DNA from: SPCO01 sp964579825
GTDB lineage: Bacteria; Chloroflexota; Limnocylindria; Limnocylindrales; CSP1-4
NCBI GenBank assembly: GCA_964579825.1
Contig: CAZOHT010000017.1
Location: 7,310-71,309 of the forward strand
Direction: 5' to 3'
Length of the DNA stretch: 64,000 nucleotides
Positions 50,872 to 59,697 of the stretch are shown piece after piece. The translations under genes were made by a program, and so were the position numbers. Below the pieces are notes generated by a model. It ran no database searches. It was not told the DNA's origin and worked only from the letters and a program-made list of their open reading frames with translations. Position 1 is the first letter of the stretch. Each line of letters opens with the position of its first letter.

Positions 50872-52349
50872 ACGTGACCGGCCCGGCGCCCGCGCCGACG
50901 ACCATCGTCTTCGGCACGGACGGCTGGCGCGCCCGGATCGCCGACGAGTTCACGTTCGACAACGTGCGCCGCTGCGCCGACGGTGTCGCCCGCTACGTGG
51001 TGGATCGGGGCGAGGCGGCGAAGGGCGTCGTCGTCGCGTACGACCGCCGGTTCGCGTCCGAGCACTTCGCCCAGGCCGCGGCCGAGATCCTGCTGGCGCA
51101 CGACATCCCGGTCGCGTTCGCGGTCCACGCCGTCCCGACCCAGATGAGCTCGTACGAGGTGGTCGAGCGCGGGGCGGCGGCCGGGATCGTCATCACGGCG
51201 AGCCACAACCCGTGGGTGGACAACGGCTTCAAGGTGAAGGCCCCGACGGGCGCGGCGGCCGGGCACGACATCCTGTCGGTCATCGAGGCGCAGCTCTCCC
51301 GGAACGGTGGGATCGCCCTCGATCGTCGCCCGTTCGCGGACGCGGAGGCGGCCGGGCTGGTCGAACGGTTCGACCCGTTCGAGGGGTATGAGCGGTTCGT
51401 CCGGCGCACGCTCGATCTCGATGCCCTGCGGGCGGCCGATGCCCGGATCCTGGTCGATCCGATGTGGGGCGCGGGGAGTGGCTGGATCTCCCGCCTCCTG
51501 GCCGGCGGGCGCATCCAGGTGGACGAGATCCACCAGGAGCGCAACCCGTACTTCGGCGGCGTCAACCCGGAACCGATCCGCCCGAACGTGGACGAGGCGC
51601 TGGCGATGCTCGCCGCCGGCGGCTACGACCTGGGCCTGTTGCTGGACGGCGATGCCGACCGGGCGGGCGCGGCGGACGAGCGCGGGACGTTCATCCATCA
51701 GCTCCAGGTCACCGGGCTGCTGATGTACTACCTCGCCGAGCATCGCGGACTGCGCGAGCCGGTGGTCGTCAGCGTCAACAACACTTCGATGGCGGCTCGC
51801 CTCGGCGAGCACTATGGGATCGCGACCCACGAGACACCGGTCGGGTTCAAGTTCATCGGGCCCCGGATGATCGAGACCGGCGCGATGATGGGCGCCGAGG
51901 AATCCGGCGGGTTCGGGTTCGGGATGCATCTGCCCGAGCGCGACGGGGTCTATGCGGACCTGCTGCTGCTCGACCTGTTCCTGAAGGAACGCGCCGCCGG
52001 TCGCTGGCCGGTGTCGAGTGCGATCGAGCATTTCCACGCCATCGCCGGGCCCTCGTTCTACCGGCGCATCGACGTCCATGTCGAGCGGGCGCTCTACCCG
52101 GAGACCAAGCGCCGGCTGCTCGTGGACCTGCGCGAGCAGGCGCCCGGGGAGCTCGCCGGCCAGGCCGTGGCGCGGACCGTGCCGCTCGAGACGAACGACG
52201 GCTTCAAGTTCTTCCTCGCGGATGGCTCGTGGCTCCTGGTCCGGGCGTCCGGCACGGAGCCACTCGTCCGCGTCTACACGGAGGCCACGTCGGCGGAGAT
52301 CCGCGACGAGATGCTCATCGCCGGCGAGCGCCTGGTGCGCGGCTCGTGA
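50868..52349 (+). CDS. Phosphomannomutase / phosphoglucomutase
   Basis: This 493-residue alpha-D-phosphohexomutase interconverts 6-phospho and 1-phospho sugars. The start FGTDGWRARI, the phosphoserine loop TASHNPW with Ser112, the Mg2+ loop DGDADR at 260-265, the sugar-binding EESGGFGFG and the C-terminal phosphate loop VRASGTEPLVRVY are all intact. Between manC and a cupin isomerase it most probably works as phosphomannomutase for GDP-mannose. It overlaps both neighbours by GTGA, so the three are translated together. Confidence 0.93.
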   Translation: MNVTGPAPAPTTIVFGTDGWRARIADEFTFDNVRRCADGVARYVVDRGEAAKGVVVAYDRRFASEHFAQAAAEILLAHDIPVAFAVHAVPTQMSSYEVVERGAAAGIVITASHNPWVDNGFKVKAPTGAAAGHDILSVIEAQLSRNGGIALDRRPFADAEAAGLVERFDPFEGYERFVRRTLDLDALRAADARILVDPMWGAGSGWISRLLAGGRIQVDEIHQERNPYFGGVNPEPIRPNVDEALAMLAAGGYDLGLLLDGDADRAGAADERGTFIHQLQVTGLLMYYLAEHRGLREPVVVSVNNTSMAARLGEHYGIATHETPVGFKFIGPRMIETGAMMGAEESGGFGFGMHLPERDGVYADLLLLDLFLKERAAGRWPVSSAIEHFHAIAGPSFYRRIDVHVERALYPETKRRLLVDLREQAPGELAGQAVARTVPLETNDGFKFFLADGSWLLVRASGTEPLVRVYTEATSAEIRDEMLIAGERLVRGS

Positions 52350-52732
52350 CGGCCGACGCGGCGGGCGGGGAGGGGACCCGGCGGGTCGACAAGCCGTGGG
52401 GCCACGAGCTCATCTGGGCCCACACGGCCACCTACGTCGGGAAGATCCTGGTCATCGAGACCGGCAAGCGACTGTCGCTCCAGCGCCACGAGGTCAAGGA
52501 CGAGTCGATCCTGGTGCTGTCCGGGCGGCTGGAACTCACCCTCGAGGACGAGACCGGAGCGATCGTGGTGGAGGCTCTCGGACCGGGTGAGCATCGCCAC
52601 GTGGCGGTCGGGCGCATCCATCGCTACGCCGCCATCGAGCGCTGCGAGCTGGTCGAGGTCTCGACACCCGAGCTGGATGACGTGGTCCGGCTGGAGGACG
52701 ACTTCGGGCGCGAGGGGACGAACACGCCGTAG
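52346..52732 (+). CDS. Cupin, type II mannose-6-phosphate isomerase-like
   Basis: This 128-residue single cupin begins RRVDKPWGHELIWAHTATYVGK, which matches the isomerase (C-terminal) domain of bifunctional ManC/AlgA. Metal-ligand residues are in LSLQRHEVKDE and in GEHRHVAVGRIHRY (His/Glu positions). Together with manC and the mutase it completes fructose-6-P to GDP-mannose in three separate genes. The GTG at 52346 overlaps the mutase stop. The alternative is a regulatory sugar-binding cupin, but the context favours the isomerase. Confidence 0.87.
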   Translation: MTADAAGGEGTRRVDKPWGHELIWAHTATYVGKILVIETGKRLSLQRHEVKDESILVLSGRLELTLEDETGAIVVEALGPGEHRHVAVGRIHRYAAIERCELVEVSTPELDDVVRLEDDFGREGTNTP

Positions 52733-52812
52733 GTCGACGACGTGGCCGCCACGCCCGCGAGGAACGCCTGGCCCATGACGATTTCGCTGGTACCGGGCGG
52801 GGTCGGCGGGTG

Positions 52813-52861
52813 TAGGCTGTCGGTACGCGACCGCCCTCACCGGTCGAGGTGCATGACCGGT
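52813..52861 (+). promoter_or_regulatory. Putative promoter and inverted repeat ahead of the SWIM gene
   Basis: TAGGCT (52813-52818) could be a -10. ACCGGTC (52839-52845) and GACCGGT (52855-52861) form a perfect 7-bp inverted repeat in the expected leader. The 172-nt gap holds no gene that I can see. Confidence 0.3.
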
Positions 52862-52904
52862 CGGCGGCCCCGGAACGCCCACGGGCGACGGAGGTAGGTC
52901 AGCG

Positions 52905-53183
52905 ATGCACAGTTCCCTGATCGGCAAGGTCGAAAAGGCGAATCGGTACGCCCGCGAGCTGGACCGGATCACGTTCGACCGGCTCTCGCTCACGTTCCGT
53001 GGCGATAACGACACGCACCATGTCAGCCTCGACGCCGGCCAGTGGCGATGCACCTGCCACTACTTCGAGTCCTGGTCCTCGTGTGTCCACCTCCTGACAC
53101 TCCAGAAGGTCCTGGGCGTGATGCTGCCCGAGGAGGCGCAAGTCTCGATCTTCTCGGCCACACCCGAGCCCGCGACCGCCTGA
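52905..53183 (+). CDS. Small SWIM zinc-finger-like protein
   Basis: This 92-residue protein contains CTCHYFESWSSCVHLLTL, a CxC-x(8)-CxH pattern typical of SWIM zinc fingers that bind DNA or proteins. The N-terminal 40 residues are basic and contain two probable beta strands (RLSLTFRGDN, HHVSLDAG), as usual before a SWIM core. The tail is short. The gene stands alone with GGAGGT about 10 nt before its ATG and its own candidate promoter. SWIM modules usually sit in larger proteins; a stand-alone one may be an adaptor. The function is unknown. Confidence 0.82.
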   Translation: MHSSLIGKVEKANRYARELDRITFDRLSLTFRGDNDTHHVSLDAGQWRCTCHYFESWSSCVHLLTLQKVLGVMLPEEAQVSIFSATPEPATA

Positions 53184-53204
53184 ACGGGTCGGTCCCGACG
53201 CGGC

Positions 53205-53783
53205 TCACATCACGTCGAGCCGCCAGAACCAGGTCGCGCTGCCCAGATCGCCGAACCGGATCGTCACCGCGAGCGTCCACGCCCCAGGGTCCGGCGTCGG
53301 GATGCGCACCGGCCCCGGACCGGTCCCGGAGCCGACCTGGATCCGGCCCGTTCCGTCCAGGCTGGAAGCCGGGGCGAGCGCGGCCGACCAGTCGGAGATC
53401 CCGAGGTCCGGCGACAGCGTGAGGCCGAGGATCTCGCCCGTCGCGGCGGCCACGGGCGCGCCGGGCAGCCAGGGGCTGTCCGACCCGCCGTCGGCCCAGA
53501 CATACGTGCCGAGCTGACCCTCGACCGGGTCACCCCCGTCGACGGCGAGCGCGGCGTCCGGCGGCGCTCCGACCCCGGTCCCGCCGGTGGGCGCCGCTGA
53601 CGGGGTGGGTCTGGCCGACGGCGTCGTCGCCGCCTCGACGACGCTGGGCGAGGCGGATACCGCCGCCTCGCTGGCGGCCGGCGCCGACGGTGTCGAGCAG
53701 GCGATCACGGTGGCCGCGATGACGACCGTGCCGGTTCGCTCGACCATCCGGCCGATGATCGTCCTGGATCCTGGCGTCGGCAT
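53205..53783 (-). CDS. Putative lipoprotein, unknown function
   Basis: This 192-residue protein has a short N-terminal hydrophobic segment ending VVIAATVIAC (lipobox Cys near residue 29). A Pro/Ser/Thr/Ala-rich spacer of about 45 residues and a beta-rich domain of about 100 residues follow, ending LGSATWFWRLDV. It is probably anchored outside the membrane. No known family is recognised. It is the last gene of a three-gene minus-strand set; its ATG overlaps the stop of the preceding gene by one base. Confidence 0.7.
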   Translation of the reverse strand: MPTPGSRTIIGRMVERTGTVVIAATVIACSTPSAPAASEAAVSASPSVVEAATTPSARPTPSAAPTGGTGVGAPPDAALAVDGGDPVEGQLGTYVWADGGSDSPWLPGAPVAAATGEILGLTLSPDLGISDWSAALAPASSLDGTGRIQVGSGTGPGPVRIPTPDPGAWTLAVTIRFGDLGSATWFWRLDVM

Positions 53784-54826
53784 CAGTCACCTCCTGGGGT
53801 CTGTGGACACGGCGCGACCTTGCACGGTCCGACGTCGACGATCACCGCCGAGGACGTACTGGCCTTGAGGCCCTCATCGCTGGGCGTGCGGAACACGGCG
53901 CGGACCTGCAGGTCCGCGGTCAAGGTGAGTGTCTTCGTGTAGGTCCCGGACGTCGGCCCGTACGCCATCGTCCCGGCCGTGAGCCAGGTCGTCGCGCCGG
54001 GAGCCCGGCTCTGAAGCGTCACGACCCGACCCGAGACCGGGTTGAGGGCCAGGCGACCGAAGGCGGCGTCGTCAGCGACCTTCAGGGTCGCGACGATCGT
54101 GGCCGTGCCACCGTAGATCACCGCAGCCGGTCCCAGCACCGTCAGGGTGGTCGGCACGGCATTGCAGGTGGAGTACCTGGCCGACCAGCTCGTCATGTCG
54201 TAGATCATCTGGAGCCGGGCGGTGTCGCACGGGCCGAACGTGTGCATGTTCCAGCCGGCGGCGGGCTTGGTTCGCGAGTAGGTCTGGACGACCGCGTCCG
54301 TGTAGTCGCTGTCGTCCGGTTCGTTGACGTGATGGTCGAGGCCCTCGATGTGACCGAACTCGTCGAGGGCGATCGTCTCGGCGTCGTAGCAGCCGTTCGG
54401 TGGCGCCTTGTAGGACTGGCACCACTTGAGGGTGCCCCAGTCGAAGACGTGGCCCTGCTCTCGAAGCCACATCGTGAAGCCGTTCGGGGCATCCCGGGTG
54501 AAGCAGGCGAGGCCATTGACTCCGCACGTCGCACCGATGCCGTAGCCGATCAGGTTGGGGCCCGTGGCGGCGTACGCGAACGTGGCTGCCTGGCTATCGC
54601 GAGTCGCGGTCGCATCCGCCGCCGCCGCCTTGATGGCCGAGGCGATCGCCGCGACGGGCGCGGCGCCGGGCCGCCACGCGAAGGTGAGCGCCTGGTTCTG
54701 CGCGAAGGGCTTGCCGGCCAGCGCCGGATCCGGGCCATGGGCCGAGGCGGACCCGACCATGACCACCGAGGTCGCGAGGACCGCCGCGAGCGCGACGGCA
54801 TGGCGAGATCGAACGATCCGGTTCAT
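53783..54826 (-). CDS. Secreted matrixin/metzincin-like protein with altered zinc motif
   Basis: This 347-residue protein has a signal peptide cleaved near residue 29 (VGSASAH). Its central domain carries DEFGHIEGLDHH at 155-166. Aligned with the metzincin zinc motif HExxHxxGxxH, the first His is Asp155, while Glu156, His159, Gly162 and His165 are kept. The rest of the domain has cysteine pairs (CGVNGLAC, CQSYKAPPNGC). The C-terminal 130 residues look like an Ig-like beta domain (TLTVLGPAAVIYGGTATIVATL). It is either an unusual zinc protease with an Asp ligand or an inactive relative. It overlaps both neighbours. Confidence 0.75.
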   Translation of the reverse strand: MNRIVRSRHAVALAAVLATSVVMVGSASAHGPDPALAGKPFAQNQALTFAWRPGAAPVAAIASAIKAAAADATATRDSQAATFAYAATGPNLIGYGIGATCGVNGLACFTRDAPNGFTMWLREQGHVFDWGTLKWCQSYKAPPNGCYDAETIALDEFGHIEGLDHHVNEPDDSDYTDAVVQTYSRTKPAAGWNMHTFGPCDTARLQMIYDMTSWSARYSTCNAVPTTLTVLGPAAVIYGGTATIVATLKVADDAAFGRLALNPVSGRVVTLQSRAPGATTWLTAGTMAYGPTSGTYTKTLTLTADLQVRAVFRTPSDEGLKASTSSAVIVDVGPCKVAPCPQTPGGD

Positions 54827-55953
54827 CGAGACACCTCATCGGATGTGGCGGAACGGCCATCGAGCGCATGGCGGAGGACCGGACCCGAGTCCGCGGGATC
54901 GCGCGGCATGCGGCCGCCCGGGACCAGGACGACCCAGCCATCGGGACCTCCGGCGCCCGCTTCCGACCAGCTGGGATCGGTCAGGAGGTCCAGGCCGCCG
55001 GGGACCGGCCCCAACGGCCGGTCGTCACCCCCATCGAGGGCGACGGAGCGCAAGGTGGCGTCGGCGCCCGACCCGGCCCGGTGCACGAGACGAGGTCCTG
55101 CGTCGGTCTGGGTCAGCACGGCCGGTCCCGCGTCGTGCGCGAGGGTCCATCGCGCCCGTGTCCCGACATCCACCGCGACGATGGGACACGGCATCCCGCG
55201 ACACGCCAGGTACGCGACCAGGCGGCCGTCGGCAAGGCCGATGGCCGGACCGAGGTCCGGGTCGTCGACCAGTCCGACCGAGTCCGTGTCGGTCGCCACG
55301 ACGCGCGTCCGGCATGCCAGCTCGCCGCATGACTGGATCGCCAGTTCGGTCCCGGTCTCCGACCAGACCAGGTCCGTGGACCACGTCCGACCGAACCGGG
55401 GGTCCACCTCGATCGGCGCCAGCCAGCGGGTCGCGCCCGCCCGCCCATCGAGCGTGCGCCGCCAGACGCCAAGGTCCGCCCGGGTTCGGCGGTCCACGCG
55501 GGCCTCGACGACGGATCGCCCGTCCGGGGCGATGGTCGCCCGTCGGATGACGTCGGTGGACGTGTCCAGCGTCGTGGCGCAACCGGCCACGACATCCAGT
55601 GCGCGGACACGCGAGACCGACCCGTCATCGGTCGCGACGACGATCGCGTCGCCGACCGGGCCGGTCGCGGCCGCCTCTGGAGGCAGGTCCACGAAGCGCC
55701 GACCGGTCCCGTCCATGCGGCCGACGACGAGCCGCTGACCGGTCAGCGCGCCGTTCGGGTCCAGGACCGGGTCGAGCCGGAACCAGGGCGCCGGGGCGTC
55801 GGAGCCGTCGGTGCCCACCGGGCGCGTGCCCGGACACTCCGGCGGATCCCAGGGGCGCTCGCGTGCGCCGGTCGTGGTGGATGCGAGCGACCCGACCGCG
55901 ACGATCGCGACGAGTCCCGGTCCGGCGATCCGTCGCCATGTCGACCTCACCAT
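54823..55953 (-). CDS. Secreted beta-propeller-like protein, unknown function
   Basis: This 376-residue protein has an N-terminal hydrophobic signal segment (PGLVAIVAVGSLAST). It continues as repeated units of about 45 residues with TolB/WD-like character, for example RRATIAPDGRSVVEAR, STDLVWSETGTELAIQ and DPSWSEAG. This suggests a beta-propeller, probably extracellular. Paired cysteines occur in CGELACR and CRGMPCP. No catalytic motif is seen. It is the first gene of the minus-strand set and overlaps the metzincin-like gene by ATGA. Confidence 0.68.
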   Translation of the reverse strand: MVRSTWRRIAGPGLVAIVAVGSLASTTTGARERPWDPPECPGTRPVGTDGSDAPAPWFRLDPVLDPNGALTGQRLVVGRMDGTGRRFVDLPPEAAATGPVGDAIVVATDDGSVSRVRALDVVAGCATTLDTSTDVIRRATIAPDGRSVVEARVDRRTRADLGVWRRTLDGRAGATRWLAPIEVDPRFGRTWSTDLVWSETGTELAIQSCGELACRTRVVATDTDSVGLVDDPDLGPAIGLADGRLVAYLACRGMPCPIVAVDVGTRARWTLAHDAGPAVLTQTDAGPRLVHRAGSGADATLRSVALDGGDDRPLGPVPGGLDLLTDPSWSEAGAGGPDGWVVLVPGGRMPRDPADSGPVLRHALDGRSATSDEVSR

Positions 55954-56027
55954 GTCCTGTCCTCCCCCGGCGGAGATGCGGCGGGAGGGCGAGGGCGCGA
56001 TGGTCGCAGGGACCCCTTATCGGGGAC

Positions 56028-56891
56028 TTATCCGGGGGCGCTGGTCTCCCCGGGGGAGGACGCCGGGATGACCGAGGCCCGGCCGAACGCCGCACGCCGG
56101 GCGGTCCGTCGCAGCACGGCCAGGACGGCCGGCCCGAGCAGCACGATGAAGACGACATTCGTGACGGCGCGCATGACGTCCCAGCCCATCGAGGTGGCCA
56201 GGCTGTAGAGCACGAGTCGCGCCAGGTTCTCGCCGAGCGGTGCGCCAGCCACATACGAGATCGAGGAGTCGTCGCCGACGACGAACGGCCAGAACCACAG
56301 GTTCATGAGCAGGCCGAACGCGATGGCCGCGAACCCGGCGTAGGCCGCCAGCAGCAGGATCTCCGCGCGGCCGCGGACCGGCGGCAGCAGCCCCGCCCCG
56401 AGGCCGACCCACGACGCGGCCAGCATCTGGAACGGCAGCCACGGACCGACCCCACCGGTGATGAGCGCCGACGCGAACAGGGTCGTCGAGCCGAGGACGA
56501 ACCCGAACCCGGGTCCGAACACCCGACCGGCCAGGATCAGCAGGAAGAACGTCGTCTCGATGCCGGCCGTACCGGCCCCCAGTGGTCGAAGGGCGGCCCC
56601 GATGGCGGACAGCACGCCGAGCATGGCGAGCGCCTTCGAATCGATGCCGCCGCCGGCGATCTCGGCCAGGACGACGACGACCAGGACGGGGAGGAGCAGC
56701 AGGAAGACCAGCGGGGCGTCCGTCCCGTGGCCCACGTTCGCGCTCGGAGGCAGGAGCAGCGGCCAGGCGAAGGCGATCGCCCCGGCGAACGAGGCGAGGG
56801 CCAGGGCGATCGCCGACCTGGCATCGAAGCGGATCGCACTCGCATCCGGACGGACGGCGACACGTGGGAGCGTGCTCGCGGGCGACGTCAT
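56028..56891 (-). CDS. ECF transporter S component, probably for cobalamin
   Basis: This 287-residue membrane protein has about seven hydrophobic segments after a 30-residue cytoplasmic N-terminus. The pattern fits substrate-binding (S) components of energy-coupling-factor importers: a first helix AIALALASFAGAIAFAW, a later FLLILAGRVFGPGFGFVLGSTTLFASALI with small residues, and LWFWPFVVGDD near the middle. The ATG at 56891 has GGAGGTG 5 nt upstream and overlaps the ATPase stop. Vitamin specificity is not readable directly; B12 is inferred from the riboswitch and corrinoid-capture-like genes at the front of the same operon. Confidence 0.85.
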   Translation of the reverse strand: MTSPASTLPRVAVRPDASAIRFDARSAIALALASFAGAIAFAWPLLLPPSANVGHGTDAPLVFLLLLPVLVVVVLAEIAGGGIDSKALAMLGVLSAIGAALRPLGAGTAGIETTFFLLILAGRVFGPGFGFVLGSTTLFASALITGGVGPWLPFQMLAASWVGLGAGLLPPVRGRAEILLLAAYAGFAAIAFGLLMNLWFWPFVVGDDSSISYVAGAPLGENLARLVLYSLATSMGWDVMRAVTNVVFIVLLGPAVLAVLRRTARRAAFGRASVIPASSPGETSAPG

Positions 56892-58543
56892 GCCGGCACC
56901 TCCGCCGGCGCTCCGTTCGCGACGGACACCGCCAGACCCCTGGCGACATCGTCGACGGTCAGCCACGCGCCGGGCGCGAGGATCCGAGCCACCTGTGGGG
57001 CGAAGGCCGGGGACGCGACGAGGATGTCGCGGGCGGTCCCGTCGGCCACGAGATCCCCGTCGGCCATGACCAGGACCCGGTCGGCCACGGCGGCGACGAA
57101 CTCCACGTCGTGGGTCGAGAGGAGCACCGCGTGGCCATCGCCGGCCAGCTCGCGCAGGATCGCGGCGAGGTGGCGCTTCGCGGCGTAGTCCAGGCCCCGT
57201 GTCGGCTCGTCGAGCAGGACGACCGTCGGTGTCGCCGTGAGCTGGATCGCGAGCACGAGGGCGAGTCGTTGCCCCTCGGATAGGTCGCGCGGGTGGGTCG
57301 CGTCGTCGATGCCGGCCACGAGGGCGTCAAGTCGACGCCGGCAGGTCCCGGTCGGAGCGCCCGATTCCTCGTCGGCCTGGCGGCACTCGGCGGCGACCGT
57401 GGAGTGGTACAGGAGGTCGTCGGCGTCCTGCGGCACGAGGCCGACGAGGCGGCGGGCCTCGGGCGGGGTGAGCGAGGCCGGGTCGAGGCCGCCTACCGTG
57501 ACCGACCCGCCGGCCCGGGCACCGGATCCCTGGAGGGCCCACAGGAGCGACGACTTGCCCGAACCGTTCCGGCCCATGACCGCGGCGACGACACGGCTCC
57601 GCAGGACCAGGTCCACCTCGCGCACGGCGACGACGGGGCCATACGTGACCGTGATGGCCCGGGCGACCAGGGCCGCTTCGCCGGGATCATCCGTCGCGCC
57701 GGAGCCGTGGGGGGCCGCCGTCGTCGCGCGCCCGGCCAGCCGCTCGCGGAGTGGTGCCGCGAGGCGGCGCGCATCGCGGATCGACAGCGGCAGCGGGGCC
57801 CAGCCGGCGAGGCGACCCAGCGCCACGATCGGCGGCCCGTCGGCCACGACCGCCAGGACATCGCCCGGCGTCCCGGCGACGACCGTGCCATCCGGCGCGA
57901 TCGATACGACCCGGTCGGCGTGCTGGATGACCCGCTCCAGCCGGTGTTCGGCCAGCACGACCGTCATCCCGAGGTCGTGGACGAGTCGGGTGATGGCGGC
58001 GATGACCTCCTCGGCGGCCGTCGGATCGAGCGCGGAGGTCGGTTCATCCAGGACCAGCACCCGCGGGTGCGACGTCAGTGCCGCCCCGATCGCGACGCGT
58101 TGCTGCTCGCCACCCGAGAGGGTCCGGAGCGGCCGGTCGCGCAGCTGGGCGAGGCCCAGCAGGTCCAGGATCTCCTCGACGCGCTTGCGCATGACCGCCG
58201 GGTCCAGGGCCAGGTGCTCCATCGAGTAGGCGAGCTCCTCCTCGACCGAGTCGGTCACGAAGCCGGCGGCCGGATCCTGCCCGACGTACCCGACGACGTC
58301 CGCCAGTTCGCGCGGCGGGTGGGTCCGCGTGTCGCGCCCGTCGACCGTCACGGTGCCCTCGAGCGTGCCGCCCGTGAAGTGCGGGACCAGGCCGTCGATC
58401 GCGCCGAGGAACGTGGACTTGCCCGACCCGGTCGGACCGATGACGAGGCACAACTCGCCCTCGTCGATGCGCACATCGACATCGCGCAGGACCGGTGTGG
58501 ACGACCCGGCGTACGTGACGGTCACCCGGTCGAATCGGATCAC
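56888..58543 (-). CDS. ECF transporter ATPase, two fused nucleotide-binding domains
   Basis: This 551-residue protein carries both ECF ATPases in one chain. Domain 1 (about 1-270) has Walker A GPTGSGKST, signature TLSGGEQQRVAIG and Walker B LVLDEPTSALD. Domain 2 (about 305-535) has GRNGSGKSS, signature DLSEGQRLALVL (LSEGQ instead of LSGGQ) and VVLLDEPTRGLD. The two halves correspond to EcfA1 and EcfA2. The GTG at 58543 overlaps the EcfT stop as GTGA. It powers vitamin import together with EcfT and the S component encoded on either side. Confidence 0.94.
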   Translation of the reverse strand: MIRFDRVTVTYAGSSTPVLRDVDVRIDEGELCLVIGPTGSGKSTFLGAIDGLVPHFTGGTLEGTVTVDGRDTRTHPPRELADVVGYVGQDPAAGFVTDSVEEELAYSMEHLALDPAVMRKRVEEILDLLGLAQLRDRPLRTLSGGEQQRVAIGAALTSHPRVLVLDEPTSALDPTAAEEVIAAITRLVHDLGMTVVLAEHRLERVIQHADRVVSIAPDGTVVAGTPGDVLAVVADGPPIVALGRLAGWAPLPLSIRDARRLAAPLRERLAGRATTAAPHGSGATDDPGEAALVARAITVTYGPVVAVREVDLVLRSRVVAAVMGRNGSGKSSLLWALQGSGARAGGSVTVGGLDPASLTPPEARRLVGLVPQDADDLLYHSTVAAECRQADEESGAPTGTCRRRLDALVAGIDDATHPRDLSEGQRLALVLAIQLTATPTVVLLDEPTRGLDYAAKRHLAAILRELAGDGHAVLLSTHDVEFVAAVADRVLVMADGDLVADGTARDILVASPAFAPQVARILAPGAWLTVDDVARGLAVSVANGAPAEVPA

Positions 58544-59697
58544 GAGCCCGCTCCCCGCGCCGCCGAGGTCGGTCGCGCGACGGCGATCTCGTTCGACCGG
58601 CGCACCGGCGGCGCGAGCCAGGCCGGCAGCGCCGCGAGGAGGATCCCGACGGTCGCGACGGGCGAGAGTCCGGGCCAGTCGAGCGGCACGAGGCTGGGCT
58701 GGAGCGACGCGGGGTCGGCGATGCCCGCGACGACCATGCCGACCGCGGCGGCGATGCCCGACGCCGCGACCAGGGTCTCGGCGCCGGTCCATGGGTCGGG
58801 CCGGTAGGTCGTGCGATCCAGGCGCCGCCCACCCAGGGCGAATCCGGCCACGGCGGCCCCGGTCCCGGCCAGCAGCAGTGGCAGGCCCAGGAACGGCGCC
58901 GCGGTGGGATCGAGGACGCCGTACGCGCCGATGCAGATCCCGATCAGTCCGCCGACGACCAGCGCCCCGGTCGCGCGGCGGGTCCGAGCCGGGACATGCG
59001 CCGACCGGCCGTACCCGCGCGCGTCCATGGCCGCCGCGAGGGCCAGCGAGCGATGCAGCGCATCCTCGAGGACGGGCAGGAGGATGCCGACGAGCGCGCG
59101 GACCCCGCGACCCGATCCACCGCGGAGCCGTCGCGCCCGGCGGACGCGTCCCACGCTCTCGGCGAGTTGCGGGGCGACGCTGACGGCCACGACGAGGGTC
59201 GCGCCAAGCTCGTACAACGCACTCGGGACGCTCCGCAGCAGGCGGCGGGGATCGGCCAGGACGTTGGCCGCCCCGATGCAGATGATCAGTGTCGCCAGTC
59301 GCAGGCCGTCATAGGCCGCTGCGAGGACGCTCTCGAGCGTGATGACGCCACCGACCGTCACGCCGACCGCCCAGTCCGGCAGCGGGATCTCGGGGAGCGT
59401 GACCAGGACATGATCCCCGTAGTCGCCACCGAACAGGATCCGGTAGACGACCCGGAGGACGACGATGACCAGGCCGGCGACGAGGTAGCCGCGGAAGCCA
59501 CGGGCCCACGGCGCGTCGGAGCGCCGCTCGCTCACGACGAACGCCGCGACCGCGATGATCAGGCCCAGCAGGAGCGGGTTGGTGGTCCGGCTCGCGGCCA
59601 CGGCGAGCCCGATCGCCCACAGCCACCACGCGACCGGATGGAGAGCGCGCGGGAGCTGGGCCAGACCGGCGGCGTGGGACCGGCGCGGCTCAGCCAT
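58540..59697 (-). CDS. ecfT: ECF transporter transmembrane coupling protein EcfT
   Basis: This 385-residue membrane protein transmits ATPase movement to the S component. Five or more helices flank a cytoplasmic coupling region. The family's Ala-Arg-Gly type motif is seen as AMDARGYGRS, and a first basic coupling helix as VRRARRLRGGSG. The C-terminal third, about 150 residues with three additional hydrophobic segments, is longer than in most EcfT proteins. The ATG at 59697 overlaps the upstream gene by 8 nt; a longer open frame to 60018 lies inside that gene. Confidence 0.92.
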   Translation of the reverse strand: MAEPRRSHAAGLAQLPRALHPVAWWLWAIGLAVAASRTTNPLLLGLIIAVAAFVVSERRSDAPWARGFRGYLVAGLVIVVLRVVYRILFGGDYGDHVLVTLPEIPLPDWAVGVTVGGVITLESVLAAAYDGLRLATLIICIGAANVLADPRRLLRSVPSALYELGATLVVAVSVAPQLAESVGRVRRARRLRGGSGRGVRALVGILLPVLEDALHRSLALAAAMDARGYGRSAHVPARTRRATGALVVGGLIGICIGAYGVLDPTAAPFLGLPLLLAGTGAAVAGFALGGRRLDRTTYRPDPWTGAETLVAASGIAAAVGMVVAGIADPASLQPSLVPLDWPGLSPVATVGILLAALPAWLAPPVRRSNEIAVARPTSAARGAGS

